Of a stretch of 53,931 nt of DNA, positions 24,956 through 34,711 are shown one piece after another. The stretch is taken from positions 1 through 53,931 of the forward strand of contig MNTL01000054.1 in the NCBI GenBank assembly GCA_001916965.1, written 5' to 3'. This DNA is from Roseburia sp. CAG:10041_57 (GTDB lineage: Bacteria > Bacillota > Clostridia > Lachnospirales > Lachnospiraceae). Position 1 is the first letter of the stretch; each line of letters opens with the position of its first letter. The position numbers were made by a program, and so were the translations under genes. The notes under the pieces are model-generated. The model worked only from the letters and a program-made list of their open reading frames with translations, did no database searches and was not told where the DNA came from.

Positions 24956-26782
24956 TTATTTCGTCAGTGAATCTTCCGATACCTGTGTGCCATAAAAGGC
25001 GCCACGAACGATTGTCTGTAAGCCAGCTCCTCCATCGACCTTGGTAAGCTTGCTGCAATTCCTGAATGCATCTGCACCAATCTTGCTTACACTTTCCGGG
25101 ATTGTAATCTGAGTCAGCTCCTGATGATTTTTAAAGGCTTCAGAACCAATCTGCTTTACGCCCTCAGGAATCTCAACCTTTGCACTGTTTCCACGATATG
25201 CAAGAAGAATATGATCTCCCAATATCAGGAAATCATCTTCGCCTCCCTTAGAAGTTCCATTAAGCCAGTTATCCAGCCATGGAGTATCAGCAAAAGCCTT
25301 CGTACCTATGCTAATTACAGAATCAGGAATTGTTACTTCTTTCAAATCCTGACATCCATAAAATGCTCCATAATCTATTGTTGTAACATTAGATGGTATC
25401 TCTATTGACTGTAAACCGCTCTGTGCAAAACTCAATCGTCCTATTTCTTTTATTTTCTCACTAATTGTATAATTAGTCAAATTGTTCTGTTTATAGTACG
25501 CTCTTTGCTTAATCGTATCACCATCGACTGTCTGCTTAGATGAAGTCGGTTGTGTTTCCTGCTCAGAAGAGCTTTCTTCTGATGTTTCCTGTGTCTGGCT
25601 TGTTTCTATGGAGGAATTACTGCCTGTTCCACCATATACTTTCTGGTTTGACTTACCAATTAATACTACAGCCTTACCATTTATGATTCTGGTCTTGGCA
25701 ACCACACCAGGTTCTTTCGTATCCAAAGGATTCTCGTCATTTTGTGTTGACTGTGCTGCCGAAGTCTCTTCCTTGGAAGTTTCTTCCTTTGTTTGTTCTG
25801 TTTTTTCTTCTGTTGTAGTTACAGTCGTGGTCTGATGTTTAAGCTGGGGTTTATCCTCCTGATCTGCATTGCTGTCATTGAAATCTGTAGGCAGCTCTGC
25901 ATCATAAATTACAGGTATCTTCTGCTTTTGACCAAATTGATCCGCAGTACTGTTCTTAGTCGTTAATATCTTAACATTAGGACTGTTGGCAAAAGCATTA
26001 TCCTGTATACTGTTCACAGATGCCGGTATCATAACCTGCTTTAATGTTGTATTATTTGCGAATGCTTTCTCTGCAATTGAGCTGACTGAATCAGGCAGAA
26101 TTACATTCTCAACACTTCCCATGCTGCTCATTGCATAGGAAGGAATCTCTGTGACATTAGGAGATACTTTTACATTTTTAATATTCTGCTGATTCCAGAA
26201 TGCATAAGTGTCTATCTCTTTTACCTCATCAGGCATTGCATAACTGTCTCCGGTCCTTCCTGCCAATACCTGATACAGCATGGACATATCTCCATTATAC
26301 AAAGCGCCATTATAATAAAGCAGATAGTTGTTCTTCTCATCCACAATCACTTTACTAAGAGACGTGCAGTCATTAAATACCCCAGAACCCCAGGAAGAAA
26401 TCCCCGCACCCAGGTCTGCCAATGTCAATGCACTACACCCCTTGAATGCTCCCGGTCCGACTTTCGTTACCGAATCCGGTATTGTTACACTGGTCAGTGC
26501 GGTACATCCACCAAAGGCATTGTAGCCAATCTCCCGTAAGCCTTCAGGAAGTTCTATACTTTGCAGGGTTGTATTTTCTGCAAAAGCGCCCTCCCCTATA
26601 GATGTAACCGTACTTGGAACACTGGCAAAGGTGTCAGTGCCCACGTACGCTGTCAATATTGTTCCATTTATCCGAAAATCATCTTCACCCTTCGCTTTTG
26701 TCTGAAAACCTATCACTATTGTCAACAGAAGAAGAATTCCCGCTGACAATACCGCTGTTGCAGTAATCACCTTTTTATTCAT
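24956..26782 (-). CDS. Membrane-anchored BspA-like LRR protein with split repeat blocks
   Basis: 608 residues. An N-terminal membrane helix (ITATAVLSAGILLLLTIVIGF) is followed by a first LRR_5 block (residues 40-290), a Thr/Glu/Gln-rich linker (residues 300-420) and a second LRR_5 block (residues 430-605). The repeats keep the typical AFxxCxxLxxVxIPxSV pattern. There is no LPXTG motif. AGGAG lies seven bases before ATG, and the gene begins 14 bases after the giant surface-protein gene. It is a likely structural partner of its neighbours in one surface-display operon. Confidence 0.9.
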   Translation of the reverse strand: MNKKVITATAVLSAGILLLLTIVIGFQTKAKGEDDFRINGTILTAYVGTDTFASVPSTVTSIGEGAFAENTTLQSIELPEGLREIGYNAFGGCTALTSVTIPDSVTKVGPGAFKGCSALTLADLGAGISSWGSGVFNDCTSLSKVIVDEKNNYLLYYNGALYNGDMSMLYQVLAGRTGDSYAMPDEVKEIDTYAFWNQQNIKNVKVSPNVTEIPSYAMSSMGSVENVILPDSVSSIAEKAFANNTTLKQVMIPASVNSIQDNAFANSPNVKILTTKNSTADQFGQKQKIPVIYDAELPTDFNDSNADQEDKPQLKHQTTTVTTTEEKTEQTKEETSKEETSAAQSTQNDENPLDTKEPGVVAKTRIINGKAVVLIGKSNQKVYGGTGSNSSIETSQTQETSEESSSEQETQPTSSKQTVDGDTIKQRAYYKQNNLTNYTISEKIKEIGRLSFAQSGLQSIEIPSNVTTIDYGAFYGCQDLKEVTIPDSVISIGTKAFADTPWLDNWLNGTSKGGEDDFLILGDHILLAYRGNSAKVEIPEGVKQIGSEAFKNHQELTQITIPESVSKIGADAFRNCSKLTKVDGGAGLQTIVRGAFYGTQVSEDSLTK

Positions 26783-26796
26783 ACTCTTACTCCTGT

Positions 26797-29700
26797 TTAA
26801 GCGATTTTAATCTTACGCTTCTTATCCCCGGATGCAAACAGGATGATAGAAAGACAAGCCATACCTGCTGCCAGGAACCACTTAGGATGAATCGGATCTC
26901 CTGTCTTGGGTGTTGCATCCAGCATCTGGCCAGCCACCAGATTCTGTGTATCCACATATGCTACATATGGCGAGAAATGCGGTGCTGTAAAGGACATACA
27001 AGCTATGCCATCAATAGTAGTAAACTTCACATTCAAATCCTGCAACTGACTGTTCTCGATTGCAGCCATATGTATATTACCACCATACTGAATCATTTCA
27101 TCAGGAATTGGTATTGTAATGTTGACATTCAGACCTGTTGTATCCTGAATCTTGTTCTTACCGGTGCTGTCATACAGGGAAATATCCATTGGCATATATA
27201 CAATGCCATCCAGACTACCGAACTTATTCATTAATGCAGCCTGTGCCTCTGCCACTGCACTGTCAGAGTCAGATACCTTTACAATGAAGTTATCTGTTGC
27301 ACCCTCTACTGTCGTAGAGCCTACATCCTTATTAGAGATTCCGGTCTTATCAATGGAAAGTCTGTCTCCCTGTGTTGTCGTGGAAGTTGTTGTTCCATTG
27401 GTTGTTGTTGTAGTTGTGGTCGTATTCTGCGCATTATTTGTACCATTTGCAACAGTTGTTGTTGTAGTTGTTCCTTTTCTTCTGTTTGCTGCATCTGAAT
27501 CATCTTCGTCATCATCTGATGTTCTTGTCTTGTAATTAGCCGTTACCGTTGCTTCTGATGCCGGCATTGTAATAGTTGTAGATGCTGCTGAAGCGTTAGC
27601 AAATCCTACGCCCGCTGTAGTACTTGTCCATTTTGAGAATACTTTGCTTGATGATTCCGGAGCAAAAGCAGAGATTGTTACTACCTGGCCTGCTGTATAC
27701 TCACCGGAGCCTGAACCATAGTTGACAGTCAGCTTATACTTTGTAGTAGAATCGGAAGAGCTTCCGGACCCACTACCGCCAGATCCACCGCTTCCTGAAC
27801 CGCCGCTTCCTGAACCACCGCTTCCTGAACCACCACCAGTGCTGTTTGTGGTATAATGTGCGGTTACTGTTACGTTAGCATTTGGCATATACATGCTTGT
27901 GGACGCTGAATGCACATCACCAATCAATTCAGAACAATCTGCTGTAACACCAGCACTGTCTGTACCTGTTGCTGACCAGTACTGGAAGCTTTGTGTTGCG
28001 CTTACCCCTGTTGCCTCTAACACAACAATTGCTCCACCAGTCATATTGGTCAGGCTCGTACTTCCATTGCCAGTACCACCTGTTACTGTCATGGTGTATG
28101 TTTTTCCGTCTGAGACTACGCCATTTCCAGGTTCAAATACTGCAACAACCTTTCTGTTCTCATTTACACCACTGTAAGCATCTGTTCCTGTATGGACAGT
28201 ACCATTGCTGTCAGTCCACTGCCAGTATTTGAACTTATATCCTGTCTTAGTAGGATCTGTAGGCTTCGTTGCTGCCTTACCTGCATTTACATTCTGTACT
28301 TCGTATACTTTGCCATCACTTTCAAAAGTAACTACATAGCCAATTTCCTTGAATGTAGCATTAGGAAGGCTCTGTGCATACTTATATGCAGGGCTTTCAA
28401 CGTTGTTTGCTTCATCAGAATATTTATAGCCATAAATGACGCCATTGTAGTTTTTGTCAAAAGCATCCGTTATCGTACAAGCAGGATTGTTTATATAAAC
28501 ATCAGCAGTTGTTCCTGAGAAAGCATTCTTTCCAATATTTGTTGCTGTATCCGGCAAAATCACTGTTTTCAGTCTTGTATCACCCATGAAACATCCTTCT
28601 GGAATTGCTGTCACCTGTGTATCGCTCAAATCAACATGGGTAATACCTGTATTATAGGCAAATGCTTCTTCTGCAATCGCTGTTACATTCACAAGCTGAG
28701 GATCATTTTCTGTTGCAATAGCAGACTTTCTGTATAATTCAGGACTGTTCAGATCACCTCTTGATTCCAGACACTCAATGATAGTCAGTCCGCCGGCCGC
28801 TCTTGCTGCAGAATTACTTCTCTGATAAATAATGGCATTATCTGAGAAGAATGCTGCCCCATCCTCGTTCTCAATACCGGTCAGCTTCGTACAGCCTCTG
28901 AATGGGATCTTGCCCATCTTATTCATCTCAGCACCTACCTTAACACTAAGGAGGTTCTCACAGCTGTAGAAAGCATAATCAGGAAGCTGTTTGATGGAGC
29001 CTAAGCCAATAGAGGTAAGAATATCATTACCTGCAGTGATATCTTCACTGTACTCCTGATTATTGAAGTTTTCATTTAAAGAATATTTGAATACATTTCC
29101 TTCCTCAAAGAACTTGACTTTTCCACTCTTCTCTCCAAAATTACCACTGAACAAGCCAGCTGCCGGAGTACCAATATCATTAGGATAAGTTTCATTTGAG
29201 TACAATTTAACCGGATCATTTCTTCCAGTTATTCCATCATTCAGTTGTCTTTTTAAATTTGTTGTAGATGCAGTAATTCCAGCATCACTTTCTTTATGAG
29301 TCAGAGTCAGATAATCCCAGTTGTCTTTATTATCTGTAACCCCAAAATATGTCTTTGCATCCAAGGACTCAATTCCCTTAGGAATATCTACAAGAAGCGC
29401 TGCCATAACAACATCATTCTCTTCCTGTGTCAAAGGAGCGTTATATGTGCTGCTGTTAATCCATCCCTGGTTCTCATTAAATTTATCAATGATGCTATAA
29501 ACTGAAATACTGCTATCTTTCTTTAATGACTCAATCAGATCTGCATTCATCAGATCAATCTCTTCAAAATGCGGATAATCTACCAAAGTACTTTCAAGAG
29601 TGGCATTATCCAGTAATACCTTGATATTTACCGGAGAATCCACCTGATAGCAAATATTTCTCTTTGCAGCCTTACTGGTGAAATGTGTCTCATCAGAATC

Positions 29701-32412
29701 CATCGCATAGTCATATGGGGCATATCCCTCTTCTACCTTACCATGGAAAGTAAGATAGTTAGAGTTGGTCTTAAATGCGCCACTTCCAATCGTCATCTCT
29801 GTACCATCAGATACTGGTTCTGAAAAATGTACATTCTCTAGCAATTTGCAACCTGCGAATGCATCTTTACCGATAGAAGTCACAGAGTTACCAATATTTA
29901 CTCTTGCAAGTATCTTTGCATCTTTCAGAGCACCTTCTTCTATCGTTGTGATTGAATCATCAGCAATCGTAAGCTCTATAATGTAATCCTTAACTCCTCC
30001 AAAACAGTCTGTACCTAACTGTATTACCTTATGTCCTGCTATAGAAGAAGGTACTTCAAGATTACGAATTGTAGATGTTTTACTTCCAACAAAATTGTAG
30101 CTCTTTAAAGTAGCTGTACCATCGGAATTTACAACTATTGTGGCAACATAATCACCATAAGTAGCTTCAATCTGTTCATTGTTAGATTCGTTCAGGTAGA
30201 CATATGGAACATATTCACTAACTGCCGTCTTAGAGGCCTTGGTTCGAACTCTTAATTCTGTTGGAGTGCTTCCATTTGTCTTAAATCCAGGACCCTTCAC
30301 ATAGAAATTTTTATTTGTAATATCCTGGAATAAATACTCCTTATCTGAGTCTGAATCATATTTATCTTCATCAGTATCTGGGGCATCAAAAGTTACGCTC
30401 TGACAGTGACTGCTGTCTTCTCTATAGCTTGCTTCACCAAAGACAACGCATCCAAGGTTTTGACATCCCATTAAAGTATTGTCAGGAATCTTACAGTTAA
30501 ATAATGTACCTGGAAAATTAACTGTACTTAATGAAGTTCTTCCTGCGAGAATATAATCATAATAAATTTCTCCTGGTGTATTAGAACTTGGTGGAACATT
30601 ATCTACTGCACCCAATGCTTTCGCTATTCCAAATTCGTCGGATGTTGAACTTATAAACTCTTTCAAATTAGTTGGGAATGTAAATATCTCCAAAGAATTA
30701 ATTCCTGATGCAGCAAAGCATCCCAATCCCAATACAATTGTAACATTAGGATTAAAATATGAAGCTGTATCACCTGATAAATCTGCACAGTCATAGAATC
30801 CAAAAGGCCATATTGTAAGGCTGCTGCTTCCTGTTTCTCCCGCTGTACTTACCGTACTCATTCCAAATGATTTTAAACCTGATTTGGCAAAGCAGGCTGT
30901 TCCAACATCAGTCAATGATTTAGGGAAAGTAATCCCTGTTAATTTCTGGCAGTTATAGAAGGATCTGGCTCCCAAAACCTGTGTTGACTGCAGGCTTCCT
31001 TCATTACCGAACTCTACTGAAGTCAGGTTCGTACAGTCGTAGAATGCATCATTTCCAACTACCTTACAAAATGATAAGTTGACACTTCCAAGTGTTGACT
31101 GGAATCTAAATGCATTTTTGCCTATAAAGTCAACCTGATCTGACAAAACCAGTCTGGTGATATCTACACTGACAGGATCTAAGTTATCTGCTTGTCTGCC
31201 TTCTCTGTTAAATGCATCATTTCCTATACCAGAAATTGTAATAGGATTTTCAAATGAAATAAAACCATTCTCTCTAATATAATTTGCTCTGGAGTCCTTA
31301 TCTTTATTTAATGGTGTAGAAGTCCATTGTGGAACATAGACACCCACTGCCTTAGCGTCTGTTGAATCTGTTACCTTATCATCCAAATTCAACAGGGTAA
31401 ATCCATCCAGTGAAAAATCATTATCCGCACAAAAGCGCTTCAGGATAATATATTTTAAGTAATCTTCTTTATCATCAACTCCATAAATAACATTTGAAGC
31501 ATCTGAGGTATCCTCATTATATGATACAGTAAGTGTCTTTAATTGTTTGTATCTATCTGGAGTAATATCATCATCAGTAAGACGAGTAGTAAATTCTGCT
31601 GTAGTTAAATTTGCTGCATCCTTTAATAAATTAGTTATTGCCTGATTATATGCATCAATTTCTGCAATCCTAGTATTATACACAGCCTGTGCAAAACTAC
31701 TGAATACTGTTGCATTATCAACATTAGAGGATGAATAAGAATATTTCTTACCATTTGCCTCAATGGTATTGCTCTGCAAATTATTAGAATATGTTCTGCC
31801 ATCTGTATAGACAAGCTGCGCAGGAATCGTATGTTCTTTACTATCCTTATCACGTACAGTTGTCTTTGAATTATCCACGCCAAAATCTACTTTATATTGA
31901 TCTCTGGCTAATACTTTTTCTACCTGATCAACATAGTCACGTGTAATGATAAAATATTCCGTATATCGATTTGCACTTAAATCGACTTCTGCAACTTTGT
32001 CTTCACCCGCATATTCCAAAATAACATAATTATTGCTTCCTTTATTAATTCGACCTGTTATTCTAAATTCCTTATCGTACGTTGCGGATACATTATTATA
32101 TGACATTTTAACTGCATATGTATCCGATGAATTACGACGGTCATAAGAATTTGCATCTGATTCTTTAGCTGTTATTTTTTTATCAATTGCCTCATTAGTA
32201 CCAGTTGCATTGTATACAGCCTTAAATATGGCATCAATGCTTGTTGTTCTGACATCCGTTGTCGTCTTCGCCTGCATGGTTCCCAGCTGTTCGACTGGAA
32301 TCGCAGCCACTACGACTGCCATAATCATGAAGATGGCTGCAATAGTTTTACGTACTGTCCTATGCAGTCTTACATTCTTTCTCTTTCTTTTCTTTCCTGT
32401 GTTCTTTGCCAT
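26797..32412 (-). CDS. Giant sortase-anchored LRR surface protein
   Basis: About 1,871 residues. A basic N-terminus and signal peptide (TIAAIFMIMAVVVAAIPVEQ) lead to a unique N-terminal domain (residues 50-390). Long runs of LRR_5 repeats follow (about 390-1370), then an InlB-type B-repeat (YVVTFESDG...FKYWQWTDSNG), two divergent repeats of the same fold, a Gly/Ser spacer and a Thr-rich spacer. Next comes a conserved pre-anchor module that ends in HFSPYVAYV, and last a sorting signal with TPKTGDP, a membrane helix and the tail KKRKIKIA. The threonine-proline-lysine form replaces LPXTG. MAKNTGKK is chosen as start because GGGGAG lies seven bases upstream. It directly follows its sortase gene. 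Confidence 0.92.
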   Translation of the reverse strand: MAKNTGKKRKRKNVRLHRTVRKTIAAIFMIMAVVVAAIPVEQLGTMQAKTTTDVRTTSIDAIFKAVYNATGTNEAIDKKITAKESDANSYDRRNSSDTYAVKMSYNNVSATYDKEFRITGRINKGSNNYVILEYAGEDKVAEVDLSANRYTEYFIITRDYVDQVEKVLARDQYKVDFGVDNSKTTVRDKDSKEHTIPAQLVYTDGRTYSNNLQSNTIEANGKKYSYSSSNVDNATVFSSFAQAVYNTRIAEIDAYNQAITNLLKDAANLTTAEFTTRLTDDDITPDRYKQLKTLTVSYNEDTSDASNVIYGVDDKEDYLKYIILKRFCADNDFSLDGFTLLNLDDKVTDSTDAKAVGVYVPQWTSTPLNKDKDSRANYIRENGFISFENPITISGIGNDAFNREGRQADNLDPVSVDITRLVLSDQVDFIGKNAFRFQSTLGSVNLSFCKVVGNDAFYDCTNLTSVEFGNEGSLQSTQVLGARSFYNCQKLTGITFPKSLTDVGTACFAKSGLKSFGMSTVSTAGETGSSSLTIWPFGFYDCADLSGDTASYFNPNVTIVLGLGCFAASGINSLEIFTFPTNLKEFISSTSDEFGIAKALGAVDNVPPSSNTPGEIYYDYILAGRTSLSTVNFPGTLFNCKIPDNTLMGCQNLGCVVFGEASYREDSSHCQSVTFDAPDTDEDKYDSDSDKEYLFQDITNKNFYVKGPGFKTNGSTPTELRVRTKASKTAVSEYVPYVYLNESNNEQIEATYGDYVATIVVNSDGTATLKSYNFVGSKTSTIRNLEVPSSIAGHKVIQLGTDCFGGVKDYIIELTIADDSITTIEEGALKDAKILARVNIGNSVTSIGKDAFAGCKLLENVHFSEPVSDGTEMTIGSGAFKTNSNYLTFHGKVEEGYAPYDYAMDSDETHFTSKAAKRNICYQVDSPVNIKVLLDNATLESTLVDYPHFEEIDLMNADLIESLKKDSSISVYSIIDKFNENQGWINSSTYNAPLTQEENDVVMAALLVDIPKGIESLDAKTYFGVTDNKDNWDYLTLTHKESDAGITASTTNLKRQLNDGITGRNDPVKLYSNETYPNDIGTPAAGLFSGNFGEKSGKVKFFEEGNVFKYSLNENFNNQEYSEDITAGNDILTSIGLGSIKQLPDYAFYSCENLLSVKVGAEMNKMGKIPFRGCTKLTGIENEDGAAFFSDNAIIYQRSNSAARAAGGLTIIECLESRGDLNSPELYRKSAIATENDPQLVNVTAIAEEAFAYNTGITHVDLSDTQVTAIPEGCFMGDTRLKTVILPDTATNIGKNAFSGTTADVYINNPACTITDAFDKNYNGVIYGYKYSDEANNVESPAYKYAQSLPNATFKEIGYVVTFESDGKVYEVQNVNAGKAATKPTDPTKTGYKFKYWQWTDSNGTVHTGTDAYSGVNENRKVVAVFEPGNGVVSDGKTYTMTVTGGTGNGSTSLTNMTGGAIVVLEATGVSATQSFQYWSATGTDSAGVTADCSELIGDVHSASTSMYMPNANVTVTAHYTTNSTGGGSGSGGSGSGGSGSGGSGGSGSGSSSDSTTKYKLTVNYGSGSGEYTAGQVVTISAFAPESSSKVFSKWTSTTAGVGFANASAASTTITMPASEATVTANYKTRTSDDDEDDSDAANRRKGTTTTTTVANGTNNAQNTTTTTTTTNGTTTSTTTQGDRLSIDKTGISNKDVGSTTVEGATDNFIVKVSDSDSAVAEAQAALMNKFGSLDGIVYMPMDISLYDSTGKNKIQDTTGLNVNITIPIPDEMIQYGGNIHMAAIENSQLQDLNVKFTTIDGIACMSFTAPHFSPYVAYVDTQNLVAGQMLDATPKTGDPIHPKWFLAAGMACLSIILFASGDKKRKIKIA

Positions 32413-32428
32413 GTTGCATCTCCCCATT

Positions 32429-33613
32429 TTAATTCACCCTTTTAGCCACAACTACGAACCGACCTTCATTCTCCTGATAATCACAGGTAGATAAGGTCAA
32501 CAGCTTATCTCCATAGTTTGCAGTTACTCCAGTATCATATAATGACAATGCCGCCATCTCATTCATGTAAGAATCAAATTCCTTGGCTGAGCCGGCATTG
32601 ATAAATTGATAATACTTAAAGGTCACATCTTCTTCTGAATAGACCTTTGAGCGGAACACATACATTACTTCGTATTCCCCTTTGTTATATATGGTGTCAA
32701 ACTTGATTCTTGGATGTGCCTCATAATACGATTCATTGCTGTATTTATTCAATGCACCGAACATCTTGCCCGATTGCATATGATGCCCATACAGAATGAT
32801 GTTATCGCATCCGTTCACTGCATCACATTGATAATCCATGAAGATACATCCGTTCTTGTCTTCCTCCTGATTAAAGTTATGATTCAGATAGTATTCATTA
32901 TTTACCGTCTGCATAACAGGGTAGTCAATAATTGTATCGTCAATTTTTATCCATCCGATTAGTCTTTTGTTCTTATTATATAATGTTTCATATTCTGGAA
33001 GAATATCCGGCGTCTGTGCATCCTCTTTTGTTACCTTGTGAAGATTTATTTGTGAGTTCGCCTTTAATATATTATTTGAAGTATTTTTCAGTGCTGCCAG
33101 AGATTCAAATTCGTTTGTGCTCTTAGCTGCCGATTGATAATAAAAGGCAAAATAACCAAAGCAGACAATACATATGGGAGTACATATCATAATCAGGAGT
33201 TTTCGCCTTTTCTCTTTCCTTTGAATCTCCAGAAGGATTTCCTTCTTCATTTCCGGTGAAAAATCTTCTATTCTGACTTTTTCTTTTTTGTGGGGAGTCA
33301 GCTTCTGTCTGGCATTCTCACGCTTCTGCTTACGTTCTTCCTTTTTACGCCTGATTTCCTCCTGTTTCTGAATCTGTTCTTCCTGAAATCTTCTATGCAG
33401 TTCATAGATATTATCGTCAAACTGTCTTCCAACAATTGATTCAAATTCAATCTGACTACTCTTTAACTGTTGATACAGCTTCTCGACATCTTTGGGGTTA
33501 TCCAGCTTCAAGTCTCGTGTAATGGAATCAATGAGCTGTTTATCCCGCTGCGCCGCCGCATATTCCTCTGGTGTCCGGAAACGTCTGCCATCAATGGTCC
33601 ATTGCAAATCCAC
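32429..33613 (-). CDS. Class B sortase with N-terminal cytoplasmic domain (1)
   Basis: 394 residues, longer than a typical sortase B (about 250). Residues 1-80 form a helical domain (DKQLIDSITRDLKLD, SSQIEFESIVGRQFDD) and residues 80-135 a highly charged coiled coil. One membrane helix follows (LLIMICTPICIVCFGYFAFY), then the extracellular sortase fold with the catalytic histidine (ILYGHHMQSGKMF), cysteine (LLTLSTCDYQ) and arginine (NEGRFVVVAKR). The start codon is GTG. It is predicted to anchor the giant protein encoded 16 bases downstream, and it heads a run that leads to the interrupted subtilase. Confidence 0.93.
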   Translation of the reverse strand: MDLQWTIDGRRFRTPEEYAAAQRDKQLIDSITRDLKLDNPKDVEKLYQQLKSSQIEFESIVGRQFDDNIYELHRRFQEEQIQKQEEIRRKKEERKQKRENARQKLTPHKKEKVRIEDFSPEMKKEILLEIQRKEKRRKLLIMICTPICIVCFGYFAFYYQSAAKSTNEFESLAALKNTSNNILKANSQINLHKVTKEDAQTPDILPEYETLYNKNKRLIGWIKIDDTIIDYPVMQTVNNEYYLNHNFNQEEDKNGCIFMDYQCDAVNGCDNIILYGHHMQSGKMFGALNKYSNESYYEAHPRIKFDTIYNKGEYEVMYVFRSKVYSEEDVTFKYYQFINAGSAKEFDSYMNEMAALSLYDTGVTANYGDKLLTLSTCDYQENEGRFVVVAKRVN

Positions 33614-33691
33614 TCTGCATACTTCCTTCCTGCTTCTCTTCTGCCATTTAACATAATCTGGTTTATTTAATTAGTTTACATATATATTATT

Positions 33692-33719
33692 ATTTTACTA
33701 TATTTTCAGTTTATTTCAA
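33692..33719 (-). promoter_or_regulatory. Promoter of the first sortase operon
   Basis: TTGAAA (33714-33719), 16-base spacer, TAAAAT (33692-33697) on the minus strand, in the AT-rich divergent region. It is the likely start for the sortase-LRR-subtilase run. Confidence 0.5.
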
Positions 33720-33791
33720 GTGTTTTCGTAATTATATATTTATTTTATATATTTTGTGTTTTATTTTTGTGTATACATAATGCCATTTGTA

Positions 33792-33818
33792 ACACTTTTA
33801 CATCTCTCTCATAAGATA
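33792..33818 (+). promoter_or_regulatory. Sigma-K-like promoter of the Cys-rich gene
   Basis: CATAAGATA (33810-33818) fits the sigma-K -10 form CATA-N3-TA. An AC (33792-33793) stands 16 bases upstream, where the short sigma-K -35 is expected. It lies 29 bases before the start codon. There is no vegetative -35 at that spacing. The consensus is short, so chance cannot be excluded. Confidence 0.45.
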
Positions 33819-33846
33819 TAGAAAAACCTTTTAGGGGGTACTCAAC

Positions 33847-34101
33847 ATGAGTGACTTATCAGCAAGCAATTGTGGATGCAATCAGACTATTTCTAACAAC
33901 GGATGTGGATGCGGTAACAACAGCTGCAGTAACTGGATCTGGATTATCCTTCTTCTGTCCTGCTGCGGTGGATGCGGCAATAACAACAGCTGCTTCGGCG
34001 GATGTGGCAACAACAATGATAACTGCTGCGGCAATAACTGGATCTGGATCATTCTTCTCTTCTTCTGTGGTGGATGCGGTAACAACAACGGCTGCTGCTA
34101 A
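33847..34101 (+). CDS. Cys/Gly/Asn-rich two-repeat protein, possible spore-surface protein
   Basis: 84 residues, about 18 of them cysteine, with two near-identical units, each with a short hydrophobic run (NWIWIILLLSCCGGCGNNN and NWIWIILLFFCGGCGNNN). There is no signal peptide. A GGGGG site precedes the ATG and a very strong terminator follows. Small Cys-rich proteins of this style occur in spore coats and exosporia, and the sigma-K-like promoter agrees with that, but metal binding or disulfide-linked assembly of another kind is possible. It is transcribed against the sortase operon. Confidence 0.8.
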   Translation: MSDLSASNCGCNQTISNNGCGCGNNSCSNWIWIILLLSCCGGCGNNNSCFGGCGNNNDNCCGNNWIWIILLFFCGGCGNNNGCC

Positions 34102-34117
34102 TCCAATTCTAACCAGC

Positions 34118-34153
34118 CCAATGGGTTCAAGTAACTTGAACCCATTGGTTTTG
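34118..34153 (+). terminator. Terminator after the Cys-rich gene
   Basis: Near-perfect palindrome with arms of up to 15 bases (CCAATGGGTTCAAGT and its complement around A34133), followed by TTTTGT. Confidence 0.9.
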
Positions 34154-34216
34154 TCCAGCATATATCCACTATCTGCTGCATAAGATACAATGATTCGCAT
34201 TAAAACTGGAGGCAAT

Positions 34217-34699
34217 ATGGAAGAACAGGATAACGACAACGACTATGTACTCGTTTTTGACCACTTCTATACAAACAATCATATTCAGATTATGAAGACA
34301 TTACTTCCCTATATAGATTCTGCTGCTATGCCCATGCTTCCGGTTATGATCAAATACATGGAACTTCAATACACTATGAAGCTTATCAGGAAAAATGCGC
34401 GACCTGAAGCTCCCGTATTATCTGCATGTTCCAAGGATTCACCAGACATTGAGACCATTTATCAGTCTATCCGTAAATATCTGGCACCTGAGGAAGAGAA
34501 AAGTTTCCAGCAAATCATCCAACTCATGCATACTATGGATAACGTGCGTCAGATGCAGCAAATGATGGAAATGTTGCAAACGATATCCGGCGATGGAGAA
34601 AATGCAAATACTTTTCCTGATATGTCTGCATTGGAAGGAATGTTCGATAACGGAACAAATATAAATGATATTATCAATATGATGAAAGCAATGAAATAG
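34217..34699 (+). CDS. Unknown acidic helical protein
   Basis: 160 residues from ATG 34217, preceded by GGAGG at four bases (a longer frame starts nine codons earlier without support). All-helical prediction and Met-rich, with no signal peptide: LVFDHFYTNNHIQIMKTLLPY, then MKLIRKNARPE, IYQSIRKYLAPEEEKSFQQI, and a C-terminal run of Met-rich helices ending NMMKAMK. I recognise no family. The segment IYQSIRKYLAPEEEKSF resembles a segment of the next gene. It lies 12 bases upstream of that gene in one unit. Confidence 0.75.
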   Translation: MEEQDNDNDYVLVFDHFYTNNHIQIMKTLLPYIDSAAMPMLPVMIKYMELQYTMKLIRKNARPEAPVLSACSKDSPDIETIYQSIRKYLAPEEEKSFQQIIQLMHTMDNVRQMQQMMEMLQTISGDGENANTFPDMSALEGMFDNGTNINDIINMMKAMK

Positions 34700-34711
34700 G
34701 AGGATTCTATC

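Noticed and set aside
23352..32412. Regularly spaced repeats that could suggest a CRISPR array
   Set aside because: They are imperfect 66-72 base coding repeats of LRR_5 units in open frames, without identical repeats or unique spacers.
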